Positions 48,645 through 57,708 of a stretch of DNA of 64,000 bases are shown piece after piece. The first letter of the stretch is position 1. Each line of letters starts with the position of its first letter. The stretch spans positions 1-64,000 of the forward strand of contig NW_026614718.1 of the NCBI RefSeq assembly GCF_030052815.1, read 5' to 3'. A program made the translations under genes and the position numbers. The DNA is from Hevea brasiliensis (Eukaryota; Streptophyta; Magnoliopsida; Malpighiales; Euphorbiaceae). The notes beneath the pieces are model-generated. The model was not told the DNA's origin. It did not search any database and saw only the letters and a program-made list of their open reading frames with translations.

Positions 48645-49440
48645 TATTAATTATTAATTTTTATATATAATCATATATATTAATTAAAAATTTTAATGAA
48701 TTGAAATTTTATAACAGAAAAGTATATATCATAAATGCATTGATAGAAACTTAAATTATATAATTTGAAATATATTGTTATAACTATATATTGTATATTA
48801 ACTTTATCCTTTAATACTAAAATTTTGAAATAAGTGAGCATTTAAATTTGATATTATGTTATTTTATTATATTTTAATATAAAAATGAATTTATTTTATA
48901 TTAAATAGTTAATTATCTAAATACAGTCTAAATGATTTTTATGAATGACATTTTAATTTTTATAAATTTATAAATTAATATTTTACATATATATATATAT
49001 ATATTTTTAAATTTAAACAGTATTTTTATTAATTGAATTAGTAAATATTTTTATTTTTTAGTAAATATTATTTTTATTTACAAAATATCTCATAAAAAAT
49101 ATGTAATAATATTAAACTTATAAAATTAGTATTTTATAGTAGGTTGATTTGGGCGCGAGGTCCAAGTAGTAGAAAACGGTGTATCGCTGGGAAAATGCTA
49201 TCCAGCATTAATGGTGGTTGCGTTGAAAATGGTGGGCTCTTTGTACTTTCACTCATTGCCCATTGAAAATTCCTCGAAACAAAATCTTGTAGGTGATTTA
49301 GAAGAATTGCCCTCCTGAGAAAAAACTCATTTACTTCTAATTAGTACATTTCCGCGTCTAGTAGTAGAAAAGAAAACGGTGGGTTCATTGTAGTTTTCTC
49401 GAATGTACAAAATCTTATAGGTGGTTTGATTCTGATCACC
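48645..49440. other. Host spacer upstream of the TIR exon
   Basis: The first 500 bp is extremely AT-rich. From 49141 it becomes mixed, and two related ~90-bp stretches appear (about 49167-49300 and 49362-49430), both with TAGTAGAAAA, ACGGTG and AAAATCTTRTAGGTG. This may be a duplicated promoter segment. Confidence 0.5.
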
Positions 49441-49446
49441 TATAAA
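49441..49446 (+). promoter_or_regulatory. Probable TATA box of the TIR gene
   Basis: TATAAA lies 108 bp before the ATG at 49554, followed by a pyrimidine-rich leader. This spacing suits a plant promoter with a 5' UTR of roughly 80 bases. Confidence 0.5.
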
Positions 49447-49553
49447 GCCTTCGCCCAAGTTTAACATTTTTTTTTTATAGCTTTCCTCTTTCTCTGCGAT
49501 TCCTCTATTTCTTTTTTACCAAACAAAATAGAGCGGCTATTGTGCTTGTTAAA

Positions 49554-50039
49554 ATGGCTTCTACTTCATCTTTAGGCTTCTCCTCTAAAACTACCTACGA
49601 TGTTTTCCTTAGTTTTAGTGGTATTGATACTCGTTCAAATTTTACTGATCATCTTCATGTTGCTCTGCGCCGGAGAAGTCTTACAACATTCATAGACGAT
49701 GTTTTTGAGAGAGGAGAAGGGATCTCGCCAGCGCTCTTGAAAGCGATTGAAGAATCCATGATTTCAGTAGTGATTTTGTCAGAAAATTATGCGTCCTCTC
49801 GGTGGTGCCTAGATGAACTAGTGAAGATAATTGACTGCGAGAAAGGAATGGGGCGAAAGGTCTTACCCATTTTCTACCATGTGGGATCCTTCTGACGTTA
49901 GAAAACAGACTGGGAAATTTGGGGAAGCATTTGGAAAAGTTAAAGAAAAATCTAAGCAGCGCTTGGACACTGTGGAGAAGTGGAGCACTGGTTTGATGGA
50001 AGCAGCCAATCTATCTGGATGGGATTCCAAAAACTACAG
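49554..50039 (+). pseudogene. TIR-domain exon of a TNL disease-resistance-type gene, frameshifted
   Basis: ATG at 49554 (AAAATGGCT, good plant context) opens MASTSSLGFSSKTTYDVFLS. The TIR signatures are clear: YDVFLSFSGIDTRSNFTDHL, LRRRSLTTFIDD, ISPALLKAIEES, SVVILSENYASSRWCLDELV and KVLPIFYHV. A GGG run at 49883-49885 shifts the frame, so a stop follows at once. The continuation DPSDVRKQTGKFGEAF to GWDSKNYR is in the next frame, up to a GT donor at 50040, where the first intron of TNL genes usually begins. TIR domains act as NAD-cleaving or signalling modules in plant immunity. The NB-ARC and LRR exons are not in the window. One extra base may be a real lesion or a sequence error. Confidence 0.88.
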
Positions 50040-50052
50040 GTTAGTGTTTCTA

Positions 50053-50124
50053 GAATTAGACCAAACTGGTCGGTTGGACTGGTTAAATCAAGAATTAGAC
50101 CAGGAAACTGGTTTGGTCTAATTC
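50053..50124. repeat. Small inverted repeat in the TIR intron
   Basis: GAATTAGACCAAAC (from 50053) is mirrored by GTTTGGTCTAATTC (to 50124), with internal ACTGG/CCAGG copies. Fold-backs of this kind recur in plant introns. Confidence 0.6.
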
Positions 50125-50385
50125 GATTTATTTAGTTTTAATTCCCTCTTGAAAAATAAAAAATTTTCAAAATTTAAATTATATTTAACCAGTTTTTTTA
50201 CTTAACTAAATTGCTTAAACCTTTCAAAACCTTGAAATAGTTAATAAATCGATTCAATGATCAATCTGGTTTTAAAGCCATTTCTACAGGTAACTTCTCG
50301 TCACAAGCATGCTTTTGGTTAATAATGTGCCAGATAGCTCATTTATGGATAAATACAACGAGTGTCCTTTAGATAGAAATATTTG
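50125..50385. other. Intron-like sequence between TIR exon and D
   Basis: AT-rich, with a pyrimidine tract and an AG (TTTCTACAGG at 50282-50291) that could be an acceptor. Nothing coding is visible. Confidence 0.4.
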
Positions 50386-50418
50386 CTAAAATTTAAGCAG
50401 AGCTTAGACGTTGTGGAG
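50386..50418 (+). pseudogene. Degenerate second TIR exon fragment
   Basis: About 33 bp resembling 49945-49977 of the TIR exon (AAGCAGAGCTTAGACG against AAGCAGCGCTTGGACA; both end TGTGGAG). It is cut off by element D, whose left duplication is probably TGGAG (50414-50418). A tandem TIR copy may have stood here and continue beyond D. Confidence 0.6.
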
Positions 50419-51438
50419 TGATGTGGCCCAACCGCAAGTGCACGGGTCGTACAAGTAATACAGTAAAGATATCGTTCCCACGAGGAGTTGAGTTAATGAT
50501 TGAATTTTTGATATAAAAGTTGACTAAATTGAAGTATTTTTGAAATTAAAGTAATGAATTTATGGGTATTGAGAATGTGAAATCCATATGTGCAAAATTA
50601 ATATTCTATTCATCAATGTATTAATTAAACTGAAATTGCATCAAATTGAAATAAGCAAGTTCAAATATAGCAAGATTCTAAAATGGCAAGCAATTAAATT
50701 CAATTGAAAATTAGCAATAATAAAAAGGCGATTCCGGAGTTCGGGATTTCATATTCGAGCTATTTTGGGAATTTAAATTGGTTATCCAATCTTATGAAAC
50801 TTATGGGTTTTAAGGAGATTAATTCTTAAATCCTTTAAATTCCCTTTCGAGTGAGTGAGACAAAGAGTGCCTTAATCAATCTAATCCTACTTTCGTGGAG
50901 TTAGAGTTAATTAAGACCCATTAAGTTCTTTAATTAATCTGTGAACCCTCTTAATCCTTAGTCTATTTTTAGATCTAAGTTAATTAAGTCCAATTCCTTG
51001 ATTATCTATCACAAGGCCTTCTCCTTTCGGTGCCTCAACCATGGATTAAGAACATCACTTAATGGGATCCTACACTAAGCATGTCAATAAGCACACAAGA
51101 AATGAATAAAACTCATTAAGATCACAAAATATGGATTACCCAATCAAAATCCACAAAATATCTCAAATATTACAACCCTTACTCCAGAATCAAAATAAAA
51201 CTACTCACTATCCATAATGCTTACAAGATATATTGAGTTTAAATGGAAATAAAGCTTTAATCTAAGTTAAGGAATAAGAAATTAAACACTAGAAATGTAG
51301 AAAAATATGAGGGAAGAAAGAAATCTGCAAATCTTGGTTGAAAATGGTGTAGAAGGTGAAAGTGACTCTTCAAATTCTGCCTCTCCTCTTCCTTTCCTTT
51401 TCTGCTCCTTGTCTCCCCTTCTAAAATGGGAAATGAGA

Positions 51439-51448
51439 CTATTTATAG
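51439..51448 (-). promoter_or_regulatory. TATA box in D 3' LTR
   Basis: CTATAAATAG on the minus strand, just downstream of the palindromic motif cluster. The same position in solo LTR C has a TATA box. Confidence 0.55.
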
Positions 51449-51547
51449 CATTTTTCTGACATGGAGCCCTAAAATGGTGTGTTCTAGGAGGAATTATCTG
51501 AGGGAATCTTCTCACTCATTAATGAAACCTTTATGGGATCATAAGTG

Positions 51548-51790
51548 GACGCATAAGTTATGCAATCCCTTATGCGCTTTTAACTGGTTACGTTCACTTA
51601 TGCGAAACTGCATGACTTGGTGCATAGGTTATGCACAATTCCGTGAGAGTGCATAAGGGAGGCGTGAATGTGCATAAGCTATGCAGTCTCCTTATGCACA
51701 TTTCGGCAGGTATTGGAACAGTGATTTTTCTCCTTATGCAGATCTGCATAGCTTATGCGGCAAGTTATGCATAATTTGGTCAATGCATAT
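51548..51790. repeat. GCATAA/TTATGC motif cluster in D LTR
   Basis: About ten half-sites, many paired as GCATAAGTTATGC or GCATAAGCTATGC, placed upstream of the LTR TATA box. C carries the equivalent at 19620-19860. Confidence 0.75.
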
Positions 51791-52037
51791 TTCAGCTTGA
51801 AAACTTGTTTTTGACATCTATGGCTGTAGAAGTCACTCCTCAATGCCAAAATTTCTCTTCAGTCCTTCAAAAAACACCATTTTTCCTACAAAACAAAGTA
51901 AAAATTACAAATTAATCCAAAATCGACAATTATGAAAAACTAACTAAATAACTAATGAAATTAGCTAAAAAAAACTAATAATAGAATAAAGTGGCTATGA
52001 AATTAGACCTAAATGACTATGCAAAATATATGCATCA

Positions 52038-52072
52038 AATACCCCCAAACTCAAGCTTTTGCTTGTCCTCAA
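52038..52072 (-). promoter_or_regulatory. 3' polypurine tract of D
   Basis: On the minus strand GAGGACAAGCAAAAGC then TTGAGTTTGGGGGTATT meets the LTR TG, almost identical to A's tract. Confidence 0.8.
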
Positions 52073-53641
52073 GCAAACTTTAGAATGTGATGCAAAATTT
52101 TTAGGGGTACCTTATCCAAAGAGTTATGAAAATTACCTATTAAAGTAACTTAACACCCTTTTAGCCATACCAACAATCCATATACCCATCCTTTAAGATG
52201 CAAAGAATCTAGTGCTTATCCAAGCTTTCACCGCTTAGCCATCAAGTCAATTATCATTCAAAATTTCCAAACCAACCAATCAAAAGAGAGAGTTATGCTC
52301 AAAAGGAATTCTAGAACAATCAATAGTCAAAGTGTCTCTATATAGAATGATGGAATTAAATGAATGAATGGATAATTTTCCAATCCCATAAGCAAATTCC
52401 CTACTCCTATCTCCACTAATGTAGCAAATACTATCAAGAGATCAAAGGTCTTTTTAGGGATGTAATGGGGCCATGGGGTTCAAAGTGAGGTTAAGAAGAA
52501 AAATGGGTAAAAAGGATTCAAAGCATGAGAGTATTTCCAATCTTAACAACATAAGGTACACTTCTTATTTTATTATAATCTTCTTCTTTTTCTTTTTTTT
52601 TTTTTTGTATATATGGAGGAGAGAAGTACACAATGAGAATTGTCAAGTGCTAGCATAGTTTACAAAACACATAAAAATGGAGGGACATTTTGATACTTTA
52701 ACTTGTATCTTGCATTTTCTTTTTTTTTTTTTTGATGATTGTCCCTAAAATTGCCACCCCCAAACTCATTTCTTTTAATACTTTGGGTGGAATTCTTTCA
52801 TTTTGAATGACAATGGTGAAAAACACATATACTAGCACTTTTACAAGATGACAAGCAATTCTTCTCTTTTTTATTGTATATTATTTTTCTTTTTCTTTTT
52901 TTTTTATATATATATATATATATATGTACCTAATGTTGTAAATAATTATTCTCATGAAAAGGGTTGGAGTGTTTGGTTCATTGGCTAGGTAGTAATAAGG
53001 ATTTCAAGAAAAATTAGGGACAAAAAGGCTCAAAGGGGTTTTCAAGGGTCAATTTAATTAGGAAAAGGGCCAAAGGCTTAAAATGAGAAGGTTTAAATCA
53101 AAGAATGCCTAATCATCTCTCTTTTCAAGTACAAGCTGGTATTTCGCCTTGAAAGGTTTAGAAAATTTGTTCTAGGATTGGTGAGACATCATTTGACTAC
53201 CTTATATCCAATAACTCCCTCTAAACACTCCAATCTCTAAAGGACTAGTTGGGTGGCTTTTTGGCTAAGAAGATATAGGCAAGGGATAGACACTTTAAAA
53301 CCTTGCACCTCTTAGGAAACTTTCAATCCACAAACCCAACTAAAGGTAAGTCAAATCACTCTCATAGGCACATTTTCAATACTCAAGGGATTTGGCAAGA
53401 GATTTTAATGCATGATGCATGATTCCTAAAAATGAACAATGCATTAACTAAATGGAGGAAATCTATTTGTATGCAATGTGTACAATTTCTAAGTGATGTA
53501 TAATGTGTGTGTAAATGTGTAATGTGTATGTATGTATGGATGTATATGTAAAATATTTACAGTATATGTAAATGAAATGGGATGAGATGTGTAAAATGTG
53601 AAAAATAAAGCAAATGTGAAAAATAAAGCAAGAAATCAAAA
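52073..53641 (-). other. Noncoding 3' region of D
   Basis: About 1.6 kb with poly-T and TA tracts (52590, 52720, 52890-52925) and no convincing frame. It corresponds to the 8406-9890 region of A, with shared short blocks. Confidence 0.65.
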
Positions 53642-53676
53642 TGCACCCCCAAACTCAAAATTAGACATTGTCCTCA
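53642..53676 (-). promoter_or_regulatory. Internal polypurine-like motif of D
   Basis: Minus strand GAGGACAATGTCTAA then TTTTGAGTTTGGGGGTG. Same build as the 3' tract and as A's motif at 8372-8405, about 1.6 kb upstream of the LTR. Confidence 0.65.
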
Positions 53677-53784
53677 ATGTCTCAAGCAGTATATTACCAA
53701 AAACTCTAAGCAAGTAATAATTACCAGGAATTGTGAAAGTTAAGAGCAAAAAGAAAGAGTTACCTGGTATGGAGCAGAGGAGAA

Positions 53785-54035
53785 TTCAAGATATAAAGGG
53801 ATGCATAAGAAGCTGCACAGGTTATGCAGAGTAAAGTGCTGTCCAGAACATGTGCATAAGTAGGGTGCATAAGCCGTGCGGTTCTGCATGAGTGACAATA
53901 AGGGCTGCACAGGCTATGCAGGACATTTGCATAAGGGGATGACAGCCTGTGCAGTTCTGCATAAGTGGCATAAAGGACTGCATAGGCTATGCAAAATATG
54001 TGCATGAGAGTATTCATAGCCTGTGCAGTATATTC
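53785..54035. repeat. Second GCATAA motif cluster of D, downstream of the extra ORF
   Basis: Repeated TGCATAAG, GGTTATGCAG and GGCTATGCAG sites, spaced irregularly, following the stop of the ATHILA ORF-1-like gene in minus orientation. Confidence 0.7.
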
Positions 54036-54313
54036 AAAAGTTGCTCCATGATGATGAGCAAGGGGAAATGTACAACCAGCAGTAGAAGCATTGAAATATA
54101 TACAGAGTATGGACAAATATGTACAAAAGGGCAATAAGTGCAATGAAAATCAAAGAAAACTAATGTAATAGCTATCCAATAAAACTTCAGGAAAAACAGA
54201 ATTTAAAACAAACTAATTCAAAACAAATAAACATAATTCAAAACAAACTATAAATGTTTGAACATATTTACAAAGGAAAAGTCCTACAAGTTGAAACAAA
54301 AGTAAAACAAAAA

Positions 54314-55915
54314 CTAATCTAGTTCTATTGTTTTGCCCTTATCCAAAGATGTTGCTAAGGGGCTGGTAGCTGCTGGTTGCTGTCGAAACGATGGTGCTGG
54401 AGGAGGTGATGGAGGTGGAGGTGGCATTCCCAGAAAGATCATGAGTTGCTTCACCATCTCCTTCAATTCTTTCTGCTTGTCCCTGGTTTCCATGACAAGG
54501 TCAAATAGGTGATCATGACGATCCTTGAGGGTATCAAGACCAGTGTCAAGCTTCCTATCCACAAAGTATATATCATCACTAAGCCTGTCAAGGTAGGTGA
54601 ATAAGGCTTTAGTGTTGAATGCAGGAGGGGCTGTGGATGAGGAAGGTTCAGCTGTAGGAGGTGTGGGCTGAGCAGAAGCTGCTGGGGTCTCCTGTGCAGA
54701 CTGAGGGGGTGGGGTAGGTTCAGTAGAGTGCTGTGGGACTGATGGGACAGGTTGGGCTTCTGGTTGTGCAGTGGGTTCAGTTTCTGCTGCTGGTTGTGCA
54801 ATATCAAAATGTGGCAAACTGAACCCTGTTTTGGATAGGTGTGCAGCATCAAAATATAAGGTGTCCACAAGTGCTGGTATTGGGTGCTCTTCAGGATTAA
54901 AACCAAAATGCTTGGCTATAACAGTTATGAGCCCACCCAAGACAATGTCACCTATGGATTTAGTGGCAATATGCAACACATGCTCACAAAAGAAATAACC
55001 AGGAGAAACCTTGACCTTGTGAAAAGCACACCATAACATGAATAATTCAGATTTCCCCACAGCACCAGAACTAGTCCCTCTGCCCAAAATAGTGCTAGCA
55101 ATCAGTCTATGAATAAACCTAAGTGCAGGGTCAAGTATTTGAGAGGTTTTTGATCTGCCAGCAGAAAAAGTCTGAGGTTGGTTTGTGATGATTCTCCAGA
55201 ATTGTGCAGCATTCCAAATACCCTTGTTTGCTACCTCTACCCCTGTATATGGCACTCTAAATAGCCCATCAATTGCAAAACCAAGAATGCTATGAAATTG
55301 ATCCAATGATAACTCTCTATTTTGCCCCAAACATCGAAATTTCATAGTTGGCTTAAAATCTACATCATGCAATTTCAGGTTGGCAGAGAATGAGGAAATA
55401 AATTCCAATACTAAGGCTGGGTAAACAATTTCTTGCTTGTGCACAAATTCCATCCAACCCATACCATCTAGATAGGCAACCACATTATCAAATAAATCAA
55501 GTGACTGTAGAGAATCTACAGAAATATATCTAGTGGGTTGCACCTTCCTTTCCTTAAGTCTCTTAAAGGCTACCTTTTGAACTGCATCCGGAAGAGACCA
55601 AGGGAGTTTTGAGACCTGTGAGGTTGCTGACAATTGCTTTTTGCTGGAAGAGGGTGATTTGGTTTGTGTGGAGGCTGAGGTTTTGGGGTTTTTGGGTGGT
55701 GGTTCTGAAAATGGGGTGGGTGGTTCCTTGCGTTTGGATAGAGGAGGTGCAGAGGACATGGGCCTAGTGGATTTCGACCGGATTTTTCGTTTGTACGTGG
55801 TTGTGGAGGGTGGTGGGGGTGTCGCTTGTGGAGGGGAATCGGGATTGGGAGGTAGCGTTGACAATGGTGAAACCTGGAGAGGGGAAACTGGACGGGAATG
55901 GGGAGGCGACTCCAT
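54314..55915 (-). CDS. ATHILA ORF-1-like protein of element D
   Basis: A 533-codon uninterrupted frame from ATG at 55915 (minus). Residues 1-105 are rich in Pro, Ser, Thr and Lys, with basic patches (TYKRKIRSKS, LSKRKEP) that could be nuclear signals. Residues about 105-345 form the conserved part, with the pattern of the ATHILA ORF-1 family: LVLEFISSFSANL, KFRCLGQNRELSLDQFHSIL, ALRFIHRLIASTILGRG, SELFMLWCAFHKV and IVLGGLITVIAKHF. Then comes a Gln/Pro-rich linker, a probable coiled coil (about 430-495) and a proline run. Its place after integrase is where some Athila elements have an env-like gene, but I see no signal peptide or membrane span. Function is unknown. An intact frame in a recent copy suggests it was under selection in the source element. 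Confidence 0.8.
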   Translation of the reverse strand: MESPPHSRPVSPLQVSPLSTLPPNPDSPPQATPPPPSTTTYKRKIRSKSTRPMSSAPPLSKRKEPPTPFSEPPPKNPKTSASTQTKSPSSSKKQLSATSQVSKLPWSLPDAVQKVAFKRLKERKVQPTRYISVDSLQSLDLFDNVVAYLDGMGWMEFVHKQEIVYPALVLEFISSFSANLKLHDVDFKPTMKFRCLGQNRELSLDQFHSILGFAIDGLFRVPYTGVEVANKGIWNAAQFWRIITNQPQTFSAGRSKTSQILDPALRFIHRLIASTILGRGTSSGAVGKSELFMLWCAFHKVKVSPGYFFCEHVLHIATKSIGDIVLGGLITVIAKHFGFNPEEHPIPALVDTLYFDAAHLSKTGFSLPHFDIAQPAAETEPTAQPEAQPVPSVPQHSTEPTPPPQSAQETPAASAQPTPPTAEPSSSTAPPAFNTKALFTYLDRLSDDIYFVDRKLDTGLDTLKDRHDHLFDLVMETRDKQKELKEMVKQLMIFLGMPPPPPSPPPAPSFRQQPAATSPLATSLDKGKTIELD

Positions 55916-56129
55916 GGTTCTTGATAGTGAGGATGGAGGAGATGAGGGCGGAAATGAGAATGCAGGGAGAAGTTAGGGTTTATCCGACGAAAATGCGAAT
56001 GGAGAAAAAGGGTATGCCGGAATTGAGGTCGTGGGGGAAAAGGGGTGAGCAGGGATATCGGGAGGTGGAGGTGGGAAGAGAAAATTGCCGAAAGAAATTT
56101 GATTTGAATCGGGTTTGTGTAGAAACTGC

Positions 56130-56915
56130 ATAAGTGAAAAGTGAGTTGTGCATAACCTGTGCACTCTTTTATACATGTTTCGGTATGATTTGAACTTCAG
56201 AGAAATAGCTCATGCACAAGTGCATAAGTCATGCACTGTCCTTATGCACTGTTCGGCAAGTTTTGAAATCTTGGGTTGGTGGTCATGCAGTTGTGCATAA
56301 GTCATGCACCCTCCTTATGCAGGTCTCGGTAGGTTTTGGTGTTTGGAAAATGTGGTCATGCAGTTGTGCATAAGCTATGCACTCTGCTTATGCATGTTTC
56401 GGTGGGTTCTGATTTTTGTGGAAGGTGGTTATGCAGAAGTGCATAGGTCATGCACTCTGCTCATGCAGGTCTCGGCAGATTTTGGTGTTTGGGGTTGGTG
56501 GTCATGCAGTTGTGCATAAGTCATGCACTCTCCTTATGCACCTCTCGGTGGGTTTTGGACTTTAGAGAAATAGCTCATGCAGTAGTGCATAAGTTATGCA
56601 CTCTGCTTATGCGCCTCTCGGCAAGTTTGGAATTTTTGGGTTTCTGGTTATGCAGAAGTGCATAAGTTATGCACCCTCCTTATGCAGACTTCGGCAGAGA
56701 GAGAAAATGAGGAATTTGAAGTTATGCAAATGTGCATAAGTCATGCACACACTTATGCAAGTTTTGACAGATATGAAATTTGGCAAAATTAGGCTATGCA
56801 GAGTTGCATAAGCTATGCACTCTTCTCATGCACTTTGCAATATGAATGAAAATGGCAAGAATTGTGGTTATGCAGGATTGCATAAGCTATGCAGTTGCTT
56901 ATGCACAATTCAACA
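56130..56915. repeat. 73-bp tandem array with TGCATAAGTTATGCA core, D
   Basis: Ten units start at 56221, 56294, 56367, 56440, 56513, 56586, 56659, 56733, 56805 and 56879, a period of 72-74 bp. Each has TGCATAAG-TYATGCA, then CTTATGCA, then usually CTCGGCAGG or similar. The units at 56586 and 56659 hold a perfect 15-base palindrome. The array lies just upstream of the start of the ATHILA ORF-1-like gene. Confidence 0.9.
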
Positions 56916-56989
56916 AGATTAAGATTGCAATGGAACATGATTTGCAAGTGTGAAAAATACCCTAGAATGAGGAAATATAATTCTATGAA

Positions 56990-57640
56990 GCATAAACCAT
57001 GAGAAATTTTCACCAAAAACACATCAATACATACAAAGTCCATCAAAATTTTATCACACAAGTATGTAGAAATGGATCCTACATAAAAGACCTTTGTGAA
57101 CCATGCCATTTTTACTCAAATTCTACAAATCAACATTTAGCACAAGAAAAACACAATAAAACCTGCATAAAGTTGCATCTATTCACAAATGATGAAATGA
57201 ACTCTCCAAGTTATGCCAAGAGAATGCAATATTGTCCACCTTGAATTCCACAACCCAAATAATCTCAAAACTACAAAAATGGCTCACTTACCACCATATT
57301 AACATTAAAAGCACATATACTTAAAAGTTACACACCCAACCTCACCAAAAACACAAGCCATCTGCTGCAGACACCCTTTTTGCTGCAGATTTCATTTTTC
57401 CTCTGCATAAACCAGATAACAGCTCCTGCACAGGTTATGCAGTAAGAACTAATCAGTTTTTTTGGGAGAGTTTGAAGGACAAAGTTTCCAAGTTAAGAAT
57501 CACTCCCCAGCAGTTCACCAGCCTTTCTTCATTGAAATACATCTACAAGGAACAAGATTCAACAATGTCAAAAATTGAATATGGGGAGATTTAAGATAAA
57601 AACAAAAGCAATGAAAATAAAGGTAAATTAGCAAAAGCAA
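56990..57640 (-). other. Spacer between integrase and the tandem array, D
   Basis: Noncoding. Contains a few isolated TGCATAA and CTGCAGA pieces (57360-57440) but no frame or clear repeat. Confidence 0.55.
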
Positions 57641-57650
57641 AATAAAAGGA

Positions 57651-57668
57651 CTTGGGATGCCTCCCAAG
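57651..57668 (-). other. Post-integrase hairpin of D
   Basis: CTTGGGA-GGCA-TCCCAAG on the minus strand, a perfect 7-bp stem with a 4-base loop, starting 40 nt after the integrase stop, as in A. Confidence 0.8.
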
Positions 57669-57708
57669 AGGGCTAATTTATAGTCCTCAGCTGGACTTTT
57701 CATGAATT

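Larger units (their letters stand above)
50419..52037 (-). repeat. 3' LTR of D
   Basis: 1,619 bp. Minus-strand ends TGATGCATAT and GGCCACATCA. It contains a TATA box (51439-51448) and a GCATAA/TTATGC cluster at 51548-51790 in U3. Confidence 0.92.

Noticed and set aside
49542..49553. GTG-initiated extension upstream of the TIR exon
   Set aside because: Plant genes start at ATG; the first ATG at 49554 has good context and the TIR domain begins soon after.
54463..54906. 147-codon minus frame
   Set aside because: Shadow of the 533-residue ATHILA ORF-1-like gene in another frame.
54314..55915. Envelope-like protein in env position of D
   Set aside because: No signal peptide, transmembrane helix or furin-like site; the conserved blocks fit ATHILA ORF-1 instead.
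55641..56133. Glycine-rich plus frames opposite the start of the ATHILA ORF-1-like gene
   Set aside because: Antisense of a proline/serine-rich coding region, which always yields Gly-rich shadows.
56221..56910. CRISPR-like regular repeat array
   Set aside because: Plant DNA; spacers are themselves repeats and the unit is a 73-bp tandem repeat with palindromic core inside a retrotransposon.
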